From Paraglaciecola arctica BSs20135 (GTDB lineage Bacteria; Pseudomonadota; Gammaproteobacteria; Enterobacterales; Alteromonadaceae), in contig NZ_BAEO01000055.1 of assembly GCF_000314995.1 (NCBI RefSeq), positions 248,001 to 312,000 on the forward strand: DNA of 64,000 bases, written 5' to 3'. The notes beneath the pieces were generated by a model that was given only the letters and a program-made list of their open reading frames with translations, did not search any database and was not told where the DNA came from. This document shows, one piece after another, positions 25,347 through 35,387 of the stretch; the stretch's first letter is position 1; every line of letters begins with the position of its first letter. The translations under genes and the position numbers were made by a program.

Positions 25347-25603
25347 TTAATCCCTACTTAGATCTGCATTTAGCTTGGTTTTATCCAACTCCATTTTGAA
25401 TTTATGGTTTTGAATTGAACCAGGATGCAAAATCATAAACGCAAACCATGTTAACTAATTCAGACTAGCAAATATTTACTCCTATTAGTTTTCTGAGTTT
25501 GTCTATTGCAGGTGGGAGGACTTAGAGGCTGGTAATTGTGTTGCAAAGCGCGGATAATTGTCGCAATTATTTTCAATAAATTTTTGTAGTAAGGATTTTT
25601 TTC

Positions 25604-25939
25604 ATGAGTGATTTACCCCATTGTCCCCAGTGTGATTCAGCTTTTACCTATGAAGACAGGGATATGTTTGTTTGTCCAGAATGTGCTCATGAATGGCCAC
25701 AATCTGGTGAAGTCGACGAAGACCAAAAAGTAATAAAAGATTCAAACGGTAATCTACTTGCTGACGGCGATACTATTACTGTCATTAAAGATCTCAAAGT
25801 AAAAGGGTCTTCTTTGGTTGTCAAAGTCGGAACAAAAGTGAAAAATATTCGTTTGGTGGATGGTGATCATGATATCGATTGTAAAATTGATGGTATAGGC
25901 GCCATGAAATTGAAATCGGAGTTTGTTAAAAAGGTATAG
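25604..25939 (+). CDS. yjdM: YjdM (PhnA) family zinc-ribbon protein
   Basis: This 111-residue cytoplasmic protein has an N-terminal zinc ribbon with 'CPQC' and 'CPEC' pairs (residues 8-11 and 25-28) and the conserved C-terminal barrel '[20 protein letters not shown]' and '[20 protein letters not shown]'. Despite the old name PhnA, the family is not part of phosphonate breakdown proper and its role is unclear. AAGGAT lies before the ATG. Confidence 0.93.
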   Translation: MSDLPHCPQCDSAFTYEDRDMFVCPECAHEWPQSGEVDEDQKVIKDSNGNLLADGDTITVIKDLKVKGSSLVVKVGTKVKNIRLVDGDHDIDCKIDGIGAMKLKSEFVKKV

Positions 25940-26037
25940 TCCTTAGTTGCAACATTATCTTTTCTCTCAACGAGCTTTATAAATGTTTAACCAAAGCGTG
26001 TGAATACAAGAAATACCGCAAATACAGGGAGGTATTA

Positions 26038-26268
26038 AGTAGATATCCAGCACAGGGTAAATTGCACTTATCAGTTGAAGGTCAGGTACTTATTATAAAA
26101 GGTGCAGGGCCTGAAAATTTAGAGATGGTCAAGAATACCAGCAACAAGTTATAGGGCTGCGTAAGTAAATTATGCTTTTTTCAAACAATTGATGAAGCGC
26201 GAGACTGGTTGCAAGCCATTCTGAATAATGAAACTAACGATGCAAAGAGTGTGGCTTTAAAATTGTAA
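26038..26268 (+). pseudogene. Remnant of a small STAS/SpoIIAA-like protein gene
   Basis: The translated pieces 'GKLHLSVEGQVLIIKGAGPEN' (pattern; starts about 26062) and, at the end, 'FQTIDEARDWLQAILNNE' (about 26182-26240) are the beginning and end of a roughly 130-residue family common in Alteromonadales and Vibrionales. The middle 60 or so residues are missing, and a one-base shift near 26133 is needed to keep reading 'KYQQQVIGLRK'. No start codon with an SD remains. The 352-base gap holds nothing else. Confidence 0.45.
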
Positions 26269-26291
26269 GTTTTATAAGCATTAAAGCCACA

Positions 26292-28172
26292 TTAACTCGC
26301 CATTATCACCCGATTTCTACCTTCCTTTTTAGCCGTAAACAGCGCTTTATCTGCTCGTGCCATAGTACTTTCAAGAGTGTCATCTTCTAAAACCGTAGCT
26401 GTGCCTATACTCACTGTTAATATATGAGGTTTCTCGTTGTTATACAGTGGTGCACTTTCAATTTCGATACGGATCCTTTCTGCAATTTCATGGGCTAAAG
26501 TTGCGCCGGTGCCGGGCAGTAATACCATAAATTCTTCACCGCCAATTCGGCCAATTTTATCAAGTTGGCGCAAACAATTAAGTGATCGCTGGCTGACTAA
26601 TTTAAGTGCTTTGTCGCCTAATTCATGACCAAGAGTATCGTTAACGAGTTTGAAATTATCGACATCGAGCATTAATAATGAAAGTGGCTTTTTGTTCGAT
26701 TGGGCATCTTCGAGCATGATATATCCCAGCTCAAAAATAGTTCTACGGTTAGCTATTTGTGTCAGATAATCAATTTGTGCACGATGTTTAAAAAGTCGTC
26801 GGGTTTTAAGTAGGTGTATCAAAAAACCAATTAGGGCGAACACAACCACAACACTTATAAAAATAATTGTTTGAGCGAGTTGTTTTTGGCTTTGTTCTTC
26901 AGCCAGTTGTAGGCGATTAATTTCTAAGACTTGTTGGAGTACTTTGTTATCTAATTCAGTGATACTGTCATTAAGCAATGTTTTGGCAGCGCGTTGATAT
27001 TGTTCAATGAAGGAGCGCCTTTTGTCTGTTTCGGCGCTGATTGCCGAGGCCATTAATTGCATAGCAGTATTGTGATTTCCAGCATAAAACTGTTCTATAC
27101 CTTGCAAGGCCAATGGCCATTTGGTTTTATTTGGTGAGTCTATTAGTAGTTGGGTTAATGTAGATTGTGCCAGTGTATCTAAGCCTTGTTTGAAATAGGC
27201 AATGACTAAATTGTTCAAGGACTGCACCACAAAGTGTTGTTCTTTAGTTGTATTGCGAAGTGCAATTGCCTTTTCAAACTCGGTAATAGATAAAGGCAGT
27301 TGTTGTTGAAAATAGGCAAGGATGCCAGCGTTGTAGTGGCTAAAAAATGTAAAATCGTTAAATTGAGGTTGCGCTTTTGCCAGTGCAAACATTTTATCTA
27401 GATGTTGTTGTGCAGCAGCAAAATTTTTCATTTCAATAGCCAGTGCCAACAGCGTATGTTGCATATTAAACATGTCAGAGTAATCGTCTATTTTGGCCCA
27501 TGCATCGTAGGCTTTTTGTATGTACTCGTAGGCTTTATCAAATAATTGATTTTGTTGATACAGATTACCAGAGGCATTATGTATCATGCCATAAGGACTT
27601 TCCTCAAACTCATTGTTATCGGCCACTTCAATGGCCTCAACTAACAAGGCTAGTCCTTGTGGCAATTTTTCAGGTTCATTGCCAAAACAAAAAGCGGCCT
27701 GGATCAATACTTTTACTAGTAGTTCAGGCTCAGCTAATTGCCGTGATAATGCCAGTGCCTTAAATCGGTCCTCGCAATACACCTTGGGATCATAAGTCTG
27801 AATATATTTCATATATGAGCGCTCAACGTAGCTTCTGGGCAAGGTGTCGGTTAAAGGTAATTGCTGCGCTTCTGATATATTGATTGCGGTACTATAGGCG
27901 TCAATAGCTTGCTGAATTTGATCATTCTGGTCGTAGGCGGTTCCTAATAAATACCAATAACGAGCTTGTTCTTCAACGGATGCTTTTTGAGCAAGTTGTT
28001 TTTGATCATTTAACAGACTAATTTGTTGTTCAGCTGATAAGGATGACAGAGTCGTTTCTAATTTTTCTATTGATTGGGCGTTAATATCAGCACAAATAGT
28101 TAGCCAAATAATAAATAGCACTAGTGTTCGTGAAATTCTGTGGAATATTGTGATTTTGACTTTGTGATGCAT
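26292..28172 (-). CDS. TPR-containing diguanylate cyclase
   Basis: The 626-residue product starts with a signal peptide (about residues 12-32, 'LFIIWLTICADINA'), then TPR-like repeats (about 50-400), a coiled coil, one transmembrane helix ('TIIFISVVVVFALIGFLIHLL', about 436-456) and a GGDEF domain (about 465-626). 'GGEEF' is intact, with the inhibitory RQLD five residues before, so a product-inhibited, active cyclase is expected. Its layout equals that of the 811-residue protein at 15864-18299, and the two are probably ancient paralogues. AGGATTG precedes the ATG. Confidence 0.92.
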   Translation of the reverse strand: MHHKVKITIFHRISRTLVLFIIWLTICADINAQSIEKLETTLSSLSAEQQISLLNDQKQLAQKASVEEQARYWYLLGTAYDQNDQIQQAIDAYSTAINISEAQQLPLTDTLPRSYVERSYMKYIQTYDPKVYCEDRFKALALSRQLAEPELLVKVLIQAAFCFGNEPEKLPQGLALLVEAIEVADNNEFEESPYGMIHNASGNLYQQNQLFDKAYEYIQKAYDAWAKIDDYSDMFNMQHTLLALAIEMKNFAAAQQHLDKMFALAKAQPQFNDFTFFSHYNAGILAYFQQQLPLSITEFEKAIALRNTTKEQHFVVQSLNNLVIAYFKQGLDTLAQSTLTQLLIDSPNKTKWPLALQGIEQFYAGNHNTAMQLMASAISAETDKRRSFIEQYQRAAKTLLNDSITELDNKVLQQVLEINRLQLAEEQSQKQLAQTIIFISVVVVFALIGFLIHLLKTRRLFKHRAQIDYLTQIANRRTIFELGYIMLEDAQSNKKPLSLLMLDVDNFKLVNDTLGHELGDKALKLVSQRSLNCLRQLDKIGRIGGEEFMVLLPGTGATLAHEIAERIRIEIESAPLYNNEKPHILTVSIGTATVLEDDTLESTMARADKALFTAKKEGRNRVIMAS

Positions 28173-28461
28173 TTTTTCAATCCTAATGACTAGTGTAATT
28201 AAGTTCTTAGGTTACCGATTTCAATTTAGAGCTGCATTATAGGGAAAATGGTGTTTTAGGTGCAGTTATTTAAAGCATAAGTGATTATGAATGGCAATAT
28301 AACGTGGCTACAACAAATGACAAGTTGCCTGTAAATAGAGTCATTTTTAATTGTACGGATTGGTATAACCGCAGTTTGTGACCGCAAATCTATTTTTACT
28401 TCTTTTGAGTGCAAAAATTTATAGCCTTTCCTAGTACTAAGCCAAATTAAGAAAGTAATGC

Positions 28462-28492
28462 TTGACCTTACCATGATGGTAAGCTTTACCAT
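28462..28492 (+). promoter_or_regulatory. CueR-type copper promoter of copA
   Basis: TTGACC (28462-28467) and TACCAT (28487-28492) are separated by 19 bases, the over-long spacer of MerR-family promoters. The spacer region carries the perfect dyad CTTACCAT-g-ATGGTAAG (28467-28483). The gene driven is copA, with its own cueR downstream. The gap 28173-28461 otherwise holds only a short repeat copy at 28354-28366. Confidence 0.9.
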
Positions 28493-28531
28493 GCCTCATA
28501 TTAAATAATGAGAGCCTAAATGGAGGTGTGT

Positions 28532-30913
28532 ATGAGTCGCACTATACAGTTAAAAATTGCCGGTATGACCTGTTCCTCTTGTGTTGGTAGGGTTGAAAAA
28601 AAACTAGCTCAAGTCAGCGGTGTTGAAAATGTCAGTGTGAATCTGGCAGTTGAAACGGCAACTGTTAAGGGCACCGCTAATCTTCAAGATTTAGTCATGG
28701 CGGTTACAGACGCGGGTTACCAAGTTCCAACAACTAACGCCAGCTATGGAGTTTCGGGAATGACATGTGCTTCCTGCGCAGGGCGTGTGGAGAAAGCTTT
28801 GCTGAAGTTGCCTCAGGTGCTTAAAGCCAATGTCAATCTTGCGACAGAACAAGTCTCGCTAATATTGATTAACGATTTGCTTGAGGCTGACGTGGCTAGT
28901 ACTTTGAGTAATGCCGGATACGAACTTTTGGCTGTTAGTAACGAGTCGCCTAATCGCGAGGTTACCACTAAGTTTTATTCGGCAGATTGGTTTCCGGCCG
29001 TAGCGGCCAGTTTACTTTCATTGCCTCTGGTTTTTCCCATGGTTGGCATGCTGTTTGGTAAAGAGTGGATGTTGCCTGCGCTAGTTCAATGGTTGTTGGC
29101 AACACCGGTACAGTTTTATTTTGGCGCACGGTTTTATCGTGCTGCTTGGGGAGCGTTGAAGGCCCGAACTGGTAATATGGATTTGTTGGTTGCGATAGGA
29201 ACAAGTGCTGCTTATGGATTATCCGTTTATTTATGGTGGCTCAGTGCTCAAAATCAGAGTGTTGCGCACTTATATTTCGAAAGTAGTAGTGTAGTTTTGA
29301 GTTTGGTTCTTGTTGGTAAATACCTAGAGCACAAAGCCAAACGGCGCACCACCGATGCATTAAGAGCGTTGGAGAATTTGCGCCCGACAACGGCAATAGT
29401 ATGGCGTTTGAGTAATTGGCAACAGGTTGCGGCTGCATCAGTTCAAAGCGGTGAACGGGTGCAAGTAAAACCGGGTGAGCGGGTACCTGTTGATGGTTTG
29501 GTTACTGCAGGACAAAGTCATCTGGATGAGGCGCTGATCAGTGGTGAAAGCCTGCCGGTAAGTAAAACAACAGGGGATAAGGTGACCGGTGGGTCGCTTA
29601 ACTTGGATGGGGTTTTAGAGATTAACGCCAGTAGTGTAGGCGCAGAGTCTACCCTTGCGAAAATTATTCGACTGGTTGAAGAAGCTCAGGGCGCCAAGGC
29701 TCCAGTGCAAGCATTAGTGGATAAAGTTAGTGCGGTGTTTGTACCAGTAGTTCTGTTCCTTGCGACTATAACCTTAATAGCTTGGGGGATGACGACGGGT
29801 AATTGGCAACAAGCCATTCTAAACGCCGTTGCTGTACTGGTTATTGCCTGTCCTTGTGCCCTCGGTTTGGCCACACCTGCTGCTATTATGGCCGGTACTG
29901 GCACTGCCGCCCGTTTTGGGATCTTGATTAAAGATGCCAGTGCGCTGGAACAAGCGACTGCCATTAATATGGTAGTGTTTGATAAAACCGGGACTTTGAC
30001 TGAAGGCAAACCAGCGTTAAGTCAAATGACGGCATTGACTGGGTCTGAACAAGAGTTGCTGCAGCTAGCGGTTTCGGTGCAACAACATAGTGAACACCCC
30101 TTAGCGCAGGCAATTTTAAACAAAGCCAGTGAAATGAATATTTCTCCTCTAGAGGTTGAAGAATTTCAGGTAGTTGCCGGATTGGGGGTAAAAGCAAAGT
30201 TGCATGATTCAATGCTATTTCTAGGAAGTCAGCAGATGATGACCGGATTGGGAATTGAGTTGCCAAAAAACATAATTGAAGTGCGGGGGGCGTCAGTCTC
30301 CTGGTTAGCCAGACAAGGCGGTGAAAAGCCAGAATTACTGGGGCTATTTTGTTTTACCGATATGCTTAAACCTCATTCACAAACGGCAGTTAAACAGTTG
30401 AAGTTGCAAGGGATCAAAGTCGCAATGTTAACCGGTGATAGTCAAGCCAGTGCCAAAGCTGTCGCTAATATTTTGCAGTTAGATGAATATCACGCGGAAG
30501 TGTTGCCTGCCGATAAAGCGGCTTTTGTAAAAAAATATCAACAACAAGGATTTTATGTGGCAATGGTGGGTGATGGTATCAATGATGCACCCGCTTTGGC
30601 GCAGTCTAACTTGGGTATTGCTATGGCAACCGGAACAGAAGTGGCTGTTAGCGCATCAGCCATCACCTTAATGCGTGGTGAACCAAACTTGGTTGCATCG
30701 ACGTTAGTGATGGCGAAGTTAACTTATCGAAAAATAAAGCAGAATCTGTTTTGGGCCTTTATTTTTAATACTGTTGGTATTCCCTTGGCGGCATTCGGTT
30801 ATCTTAATCCTGTGATTGCTGGTGCGGCGATGGCATGTAGTAGTCTTTTTGTGGTTAGCAATGCCTTACTATTACAGCGTTGGCATCCTAAAAAGCTAAG
30901 TAATAATGAATAA
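28532..30913 (+). CDS. copA: Copper(I)-exporting P1B-type ATPase CopA
   Basis: The 793-residue pump moves Cu(I) from the cytoplasm to the periplasm. Two N-terminal metal-binding domains carry 'GMTCSSCVGR' (about residue 10) and 'GMTCASCAGR' (about 75). Eight membrane helices, the metal-binding 'CPCALG' (about 436), the phosphorylation motif 'DKTGTLTEG' and the hinge 'GDGINDAPAL' are all present. The frame extends to 28520, but GGAGGTG sits ideally before the ATG at 28532. It overlaps cueR by 8 bases. The promoter upstream is CueR-type, so expression rises with copper. Confidence 0.97.
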   Translation: MSRTIQLKIAGMTCSSCVGRVEKKLAQVSGVENVSVNLAVETATVKGTANLQDLVMAVTDAGYQVPTTNASYGVSGMTCASCAGRVEKALLKLPQVLKANVNLATEQVSLILINDLLEADVASTLSNAGYELLAVSNESPNREVTTKFYSADWFPAVAASLLSLPLVFPMVGMLFGKEWMLPALVQWLLATPVQFYFGARFYRAAWGALKARTGNMDLLVAIGTSAAYGLSVYLWWLSAQNQSVAHLYFESSSVVLSLVLVGKYLEHKAKRRTTDALRALENLRPTTAIVWRLSNWQQVAAASVQSGERVQVKPGERVPVDGLVTAGQSHLDEALISGESLPVSKTTGDKVTGGSLNLDGVLEINASSVGAESTLAKIIRLVEEAQGAKAPVQALVDKVSAVFVPVVLFLATITLIAWGMTTGNWQQAILNAVAVLVIACPCALGLATPAAIMAGTGTAARFGILIKDASALEQATAINMVVFDKTGTLTEGKPALSQMTALTGSEQELLQLAVSVQQHSEHPLAQAILNKASEMNISPLEVEEFQVVAGLGVKAKLHDSMLFLGSQQMMTGLGIELPKNIIEVRGASVSWLARQGGEKPELLGLFCFTDMLKPHSQTAVKQLKLQGIKVAMLTGDSQASAKAVANILQLDEYHAEVLPADKAAFVKKYQQQGFYVAMVGDGINDAPALAQSNLGIAMATGTEVAVSASAITLMRGEPNLVASTLVMAKLTYRKIKQNLFWAFIFNTVGIPLAAFGYLNPVIAGAAMACSSLFVVSNALLLQRWHPKKLSNNE

Positions 30914-31307
30914 GCTAGTCACTATCGGAGAGGCGGCTAATATAACCGGGCTCTCGGCAAAAATGATTCGACATTATGAAGTCACGGGGCTTATCCCCAA
31001 GGCGATCCGTTCTGACGCCCAATATCGTTTGTATAACAGCCAGCAATTGAAATTATTGGGTGTGATTAAACAAGCCAAAAGACTCGGGTTTTCATTGAAT
31101 CAAATAAGTGCTTTATCTGATTTATGGCAAAACCCGAATAGAGCTAGTCGTGAAGTTAAAAGACTTGCAGAACAACACTTATATGAAATCGATAGTAAAA
31201 TTAGCGAGCTGAAACAAATGAAAACATCACTACAAGAATTGGCCGATAATTGTAATGATGATGAAAATTCCAATTGCTCGATACTTGACGGATTAGATCA
31301 GGGCTAA
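30906..31307 (+). CDS. cueR: Copper-responsive MerR-family activator CueR
   Basis: The 133-residue regulator has the N-terminal MerR winged helix ('TIGEAANITGLSAKMIRHYE'), a long dimerisation helix and the C-terminal metal loop with two cysteines spaced C-x7-C ('CNDDENSNC', about residues 115-123), as in CueR. It overlaps the copA stop by 8 bases in a different frame and is thus translationally coupled to the pump. Because its gene lies behind the CueR promoter, it should raise its own level when copper enters. Confidence 0.93.
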   Translation: MNKLVTIGEAANITGLSAKMIRHYEVTGLIPKAIRSDAQYRLYNSQQLKLLGVIKQAKRLGFSLNQISALSDLWQNPNRASREVKRLAEQHLYEIDSKISELKQMKTSLQELADNCNDDENSNCSILDGLDQG

Positions 31308-31367
31308 CAGCTACAAATTCATCGGAAGGCTAAACGACTATTACTTAACCTTAACCGCTGATTGCTA

Positions 31368-31391
31368 AGCCCAAGTTTGTTTGGGCTTTGG
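31368..31391 (+). terminator. Probable terminator of copA-cueR
   Basis: AGCCCAA (31368-31374) pairs with TTGGGCT (31381-31387) across a 6-base loop. The following tract is only TTGGTTAG, so termination strength is uncertain. The rest of the 352-base gap to 31660 shows no gene. Confidence 0.45.
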
Positions 31392-31659
31392 TTAGTTACA
31401 AAAAACCTGTTGTATGCTCACTCGAACTTAAAGTAATCAATCCTGTAATTCATTGTAAAAAAATTGCAGGTTGTATAAGATCTACCTATATAAATTGCCT
31501 TGGAATGTAACTTTGATACATACGCCGCCCTAAGCTATATCCCCTTTTTACTATGCCTGCTAAGGTATAGTTTTTCGCGTTCATCGCGAGATCCTCTCGT
31601 AATTATAAAAATCAGAAAAAATTCCCAATTTGGGATGATAAACATTATTAGGTTGTTAC

Positions 31660-33150
31660 ATGCTTGAACACATTAAGAGAGATTGGCTCTCTAATATTCG
31701 TGGCGATGTGCTTGCTGGGATTGTAGTGGCGTTAGCCCTTATCCCCGAAGCTATTGCTTTTTCTATAATTGCTGGTGTTGATCCAAAGGTTGGGTTGTAC
31801 GCGTCATTTTGTATTGCGGTTATCATCGCATTTGTAGGCGGACGTCCTGGAATGATTTCTGCGGCCACCGGTGCTATGGCACTTTTGATGGTGACTTTAG
31901 TCAAAGATCATGGGTTGGAATACTTACTAGCTGCAACGCTCTTAACTGGGGTTCTGCAAATATTTGCAGGTTATCTCAAATTAGGTGAATTGATGCGTTT
32001 TGTATCGCGCTCAGTGGTAACTGGCTTCGTTAATGCCCTTGCAATTCTAATATTTATGGCGCAATTACCGGAACTGACTGATGTTACATGGCATGTTTAT
32101 GCGATGACGGCGGCTGGACTGGGTATTATTTATTTGTTTCCGTACTTACCGGTTATAGGTAAAGCCGTACCATCACCACTGGTATGTATAGTGTCGTTAA
32201 CTATTGTCGCTGTGTTTATGGGATTAGACATTCGCACTGTGGGTGATATGGGCGAATTACCCGATACCCTACCGATATTTTTATGGCCTGATGTGCCGCT
32301 TAATTTAGAAACATTAACTATTATCCTTCCTTATTCCATTGGCCTTGCCGTTGTAGGTTTACTTGAATCCATGATGACCGCCACTATAGTCGATGAGTTG
32401 ACCGATACATCTAGTGATCGTAATAAAGAGTGTAAAGGTCAAGGTATCGCTAATATTGGTGCCGGTTTGCTTGGTGGCATGGCGGGGTGCGCTATGATCG
32501 GGCAGTCGATTATCAATGTAAAATCCGGTGGCCGTGGTCGACTTTCTACTTTTGTCGCAGGGGCATTTTTGTTGGTTATGGTGGTTTTCCTAGATGAGTG
32601 GTTGCGCCTAATTCCAATGGCAGCACTAGTAGCCGTAATGATAATGGTGTCCATAGGTACGTTTTCTTGGTCTTCAATTACTGACTTACGTAAAAACCCT
32701 GTCTCCTCAAGTATCGTAATGGTAGCGACTGTTGTTGTGGTGGTTGCAACACACAATCTAGCTCTGGGAGTACTGATAGGTGTGCTGCTCGCTACTTTGT
32801 TCTTTGCTAATAAAATTGGGCGTTTCATGGTAGTTAAGTCTGATTTTTCAACGTCAGAAAACACCAGGGTCTATAAAGTCATTGGGCAGATATTTTTTGC
32901 TTCTTCTGAGCAATTTATCAAGGCTTTTGATTTTAAGGAAGCAGCTGAAAACGTGGTGATTGACCTTACTCATGCACACTTTTGGGATATCACAGCTGTG
33001 TCGTCTTTAGATAAAGTTGTGATTAAATTTAGACGAGAAGGCGCAACCGTGAGTATTATCGGTATGAATGCTGCGACAGAAACAGTGGTCGACAAATTCG
33101 GGGTGCACAATGATCCTAAAGAAGTCGAAAAATTGTTAGGCGGACACTAA
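31660..33150 (+). CDS. SulP family anion transporter with STAS domain
   Basis: The 496-residue protein has the SulP fold: about 12-14 hydrophobic segments beginning with '[20 protein letters not shown]' and the signature '[20 protein letters not shown]' (about residues 29-48), then a cytoplasmic STAS domain (about 410-495; '[20 protein letters not shown]', '[20 protein letters not shown]'). SulP proteins carry sulfate, bicarbonate or other anions; the sequence alone does not decide which. The universal stress gene 10 bases downstream is co-transcribed, a pairing known for SulP transporters in marine bacteria. Confidence 0.9.
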   Translation: MLEHIKRDWLSNIRGDVLAGIVVALALIPEAIAFSIIAGVDPKVGLYASFCIAVIIAFVGGRPGMISAATGAMALLMVTLVKDHGLEYLLAATLLTGVLQIFAGYLKLGELMRFVSRSVVTGFVNALAILIFMAQLPELTDVTWHVYAMTAAGLGIIYLFPYLPVIGKAVPSPLVCIVSLTIVAVFMGLDIRTVGDMGELPDTLPIFLWPDVPLNLETLTIILPYSIGLAVVGLLESMMTATIVDELTDTSSDRNKECKGQGIANIGAGLLGGMAGCAMIGQSIINVKSGGRGRLSTFVAGAFLLVMVVFLDEWLRLIPMAALVAVMIMVSIGTFSWSSITDLRKNPVSSSIVMVATVVVVVATHNLALGVLIGVLLATLFFANKIGRFMVVKSDFSTSENTRVYKVIGQIFFASSEQFIKAFDFKEAAENVVIDLTHAHFWDITAVSSLDKVVIKFRREGATVSIIGMNAATETVVDKFGVHNDPKEVEKLLGGH

Positions 33151-33159
33151 GGAAAAACA

Positions 33160-34011
33160 ATGAAAAAAATAATAACCTGTGTGGATGGTTCGGCAATCAC
33201 GGCCGCCGTTACTGACGCGGCAATCTGGGCTTCAAAAAAACTTGATAAACCTTTGTGTTTTTTGCATACCTTGGAAAAAGAACAGCAACATGGTGCGGAT
33301 GATTTTTCTGGTGCTATTGGGCTTGGAGCTCGCTCAGCATTACTTAAAGAAATGACTAAGCTGGACGAACAACGAGGCAAAGTTGCTTTGCAACTTGGCA
33401 AAGAATTGCTTACTACAGTCGCCAACAAAGCAGAAAGTTCAGGAGTCAAAACTGTAGAAGTGATGCATCGACATGGTGATATTGTTGATGCCACTGTAGA
33501 GCTACATGACAAAACACGCCTAATTGTGATTGGTCGAAGTGGCGAAGATCATGACGGTAATTTCAATGTTCTAGGTTCACACATTGAAACCTTACTGCGT
33601 AAAGCGATTCAACCAGTACTTATTGTGCCTGCAGAATTTAAACAACCTACTTCTTTCATGGTGGCCTATGACGGTAGGACCACTGCTGATAAAGCGTTGC
33701 AAAAGGTCATCGATGGTGGCCTGTTACATGGACTGCATTGTCATTTGGTTTCTGTAAAGAATAATGAGAGCAATCTAAAAGACAAACTGGATGCGGCTAA
33801 AAATTGCATGGAAAAAGAAGGGTTTGAGGTAAGTGTTTCATTTGTAGAAGGGGATATTCACCAATCCTTGATGGAGTATAAAACCGCTAATAATGTGGGG
33901 CTAATGGTAATGGGGGCGTTTGCTCATTCCAAGTTGCGGCAGTTTTTTGTGGGCAGTAATACCATTAAAATGTTGGAACATTGTGACGTTCCATTAATTG
34001 TATTGCGTTAG
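33160..34011 (+). CDS. Tandem-domain universal stress protein (UspA family)
   Basis: The 283-residue protein has two Usp domains. The first (about 1-150) shows 'ITCVDGSAITAAVTDAAIWA' and 'LIVIGRSGEDHDG...GSHIETLLRKAIQPVLIVP'; the second (about 160-283) shows 'FMVAYDGRTTADKALQKV' and 'LMVMGAFAHSKLRQFFVGSN'. The G-x2-G-x9-G(S/T) ATP-binding pattern is visible in both. AAGGA precedes the ATG, and the gene follows the SulP transporter in one operon. It may modulate the transporter or respond to the same stress. Confidence 0.9.
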   Translation: MKKIITCVDGSAITAAVTDAAIWASKKLDKPLCFLHTLEKEQQHGADDFSGAIGLGARSALLKEMTKLDEQRGKVALQLGKELLTTVANKAESSGVKTVEVMHRHGDIVDATVELHDKTRLIVIGRSGEDHDGNFNVLGSHIETLLRKAIQPVLIVPAEFKQPTSFMVAYDGRTTADKALQKVIDGGLLHGLHCHLVSVKNNESNLKDKLDAAKNCMEKEGFEVSVSFVEGDIHQSLMEYKTANNVGLMVMGAFAHSKLRQFFVGSNTIKMLEHCDVPLIVLR

Positions 34012-34061
34012 TACTCCCATTAGCTTGAAGGGGCAGTATCAGTATTTAACCTTAATTCGGG

Positions 34062-35327
34062 TTATTTAAATCGCACTGATACTTTTGCCCCTCCCAATGC
34101 AGACTCTGCAATATTAATCTGGGCATCATGCCATGCCGCAATCCTTGTCACTATCGCTAACCCCATGCCAAATCCAGGTTTTTGACTGTTATTGTGACCT
34201 CGGGTAAAAGGTTGTAATAACGCCAGTCGTTTGTCTTTTGGAATGCCTGGGCCATCGTCTTCTACTACTAACTCTATGTAATGTGGTCCTTTTAAAATAC
34301 GCACTTGAATAAATTGTGATGCATATTGTTGGGCATTGCTGAGCAAGTTGTTGATTAACATAGCTAGAAAATTTTGCTCGCCAACAATAGTGATTTCACC
34401 CATTGGTTGCCATTTGATTTGTTTGCCGTCAACACCATCTATGCCATATACACATTGATCCATTAACTGATTGAAGTCTACTGGGACTTTGTCGACTTTT
34501 ATCATGCTTTGCTCAAGTCGAGCATAATTGAGTAACACTTCGACTAGCCGTTCCATCTCGGCGATATCTTGACTAAGATGTTGGATGTATTTGTGTTGTT
34601 TTTCCGGTTTGCTAGTTTCGCTTAAGGCTTCGATACCAAAACGTAATCTGGCTAAAGGTGTACGTAAATCGTGGGATACGGCATTGCCTAATAACTTGTT
34701 ATCTTGTATCAGCGTTTCGATTTTTTGCGCCATTCGATTAAATTCGTTTTCAATATCAGCCACATAGGAAGTGCCTGATACTGGAATACGCCAACCAAAG
34801 TCACCAGAACCAAAGTTTTTTGCGGCCCTATTTAATAACCGTAACCGTTTAATTAGTGGATAAAGCCAGATCCCCACAAATAATAAAATACCTAAATAAA
34901 ACACTGTAGTGAGAAGCATTTGTAAACTTAGATTATCTTGTTGTGAGCCTTGAGGTGCAATCGCCAACACTAACACCTGTTGCTTTGATGCCATGATGTG
35001 ATTCACTGTGATGCGCTCGGCTGACTCCAACACCAAAGACATGCCTTGACTGAAGTCCTGCTTTAATTCTTCTGGCAGAGGAAATTCTGCCAGTGGGATA
35101 AGGTTTAGTTGTTGCTGATTGGTCTGTTGCCAAGTGCTTACAAAAGCTTGGGTATCATCTATTGAATCTAAAGTGGTGGCTAACGAGGCAACAATTTTTC
35201 GATAGGCACTAAATTCATCGGTCGTTTGTTGCTCCTGATAATTATTAAATAAGGTATCAAGAGACCAACCTAAAAATATAATGGCTGTGAACATAACAAA
35301 AACTAAAGAAAGGACTAGCTTCTTCAT
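34062..35327 (-). CDS. RstB-like sensor histidine kinase
   Basis: The 421-residue kinase has an N-terminal transmembrane helix, a periplasmic loop (about residues 25-135), a second helix ('VFYLGILLFVGIWLYPLI'), a HAMP domain and a catalytic core: H-box 'GNAVSHDLRTPLARLRF' (His about 224), N-box 'NNLLSNAQQYASQF', G-box 'VEDDGPGIPKDKRL'. ATG at 35327 is used in place of an upstream TTG. It lies 60 bases downstream of the response regulator on the same strand. The signal is unknown. Confidence 0.88.
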   Translation of the reverse strand: MKKLVLSLVFVMFTAIIFLGWSLDTLFNNYQEQQTTDEFSAYRKIVASLATTLDSIDDTQAFVSTWQQTNQQQLNLIPLAEFPLPEELKQDFSQGMSLVLESAERITVNHIMASKQQVLVLAIAPQGSQQDNLSLQMLLTTVFYLGILLFVGIWLYPLIKRLRLLNRAAKNFGSGDFGWRIPVSGTSYVADIENEFNRMAQKIETLIQDNKLLGNAVSHDLRTPLARLRFGIEALSETSKPEKQHKYIQHLSQDIAEMERLVEVLLNYARLEQSMIKVDKVPVDFNQLMDQCVYGIDGVDGKQIKWQPMGEITIVGEQNFLAMLINNLLSNAQQYASQFIQVRILKGPHYIELVVEDDGPGIPKDKRLALLQPFTRGHNNSQKPGFGMGLAIVTRIAAWHDAQINIAESALGGAKVSVRFK

Positions 35328-35387
35328 AATGCTGTCTGCCAAGTTGCTATTGGTCTATGTGCACTCATCAAAGTAAATCCATCAAAG

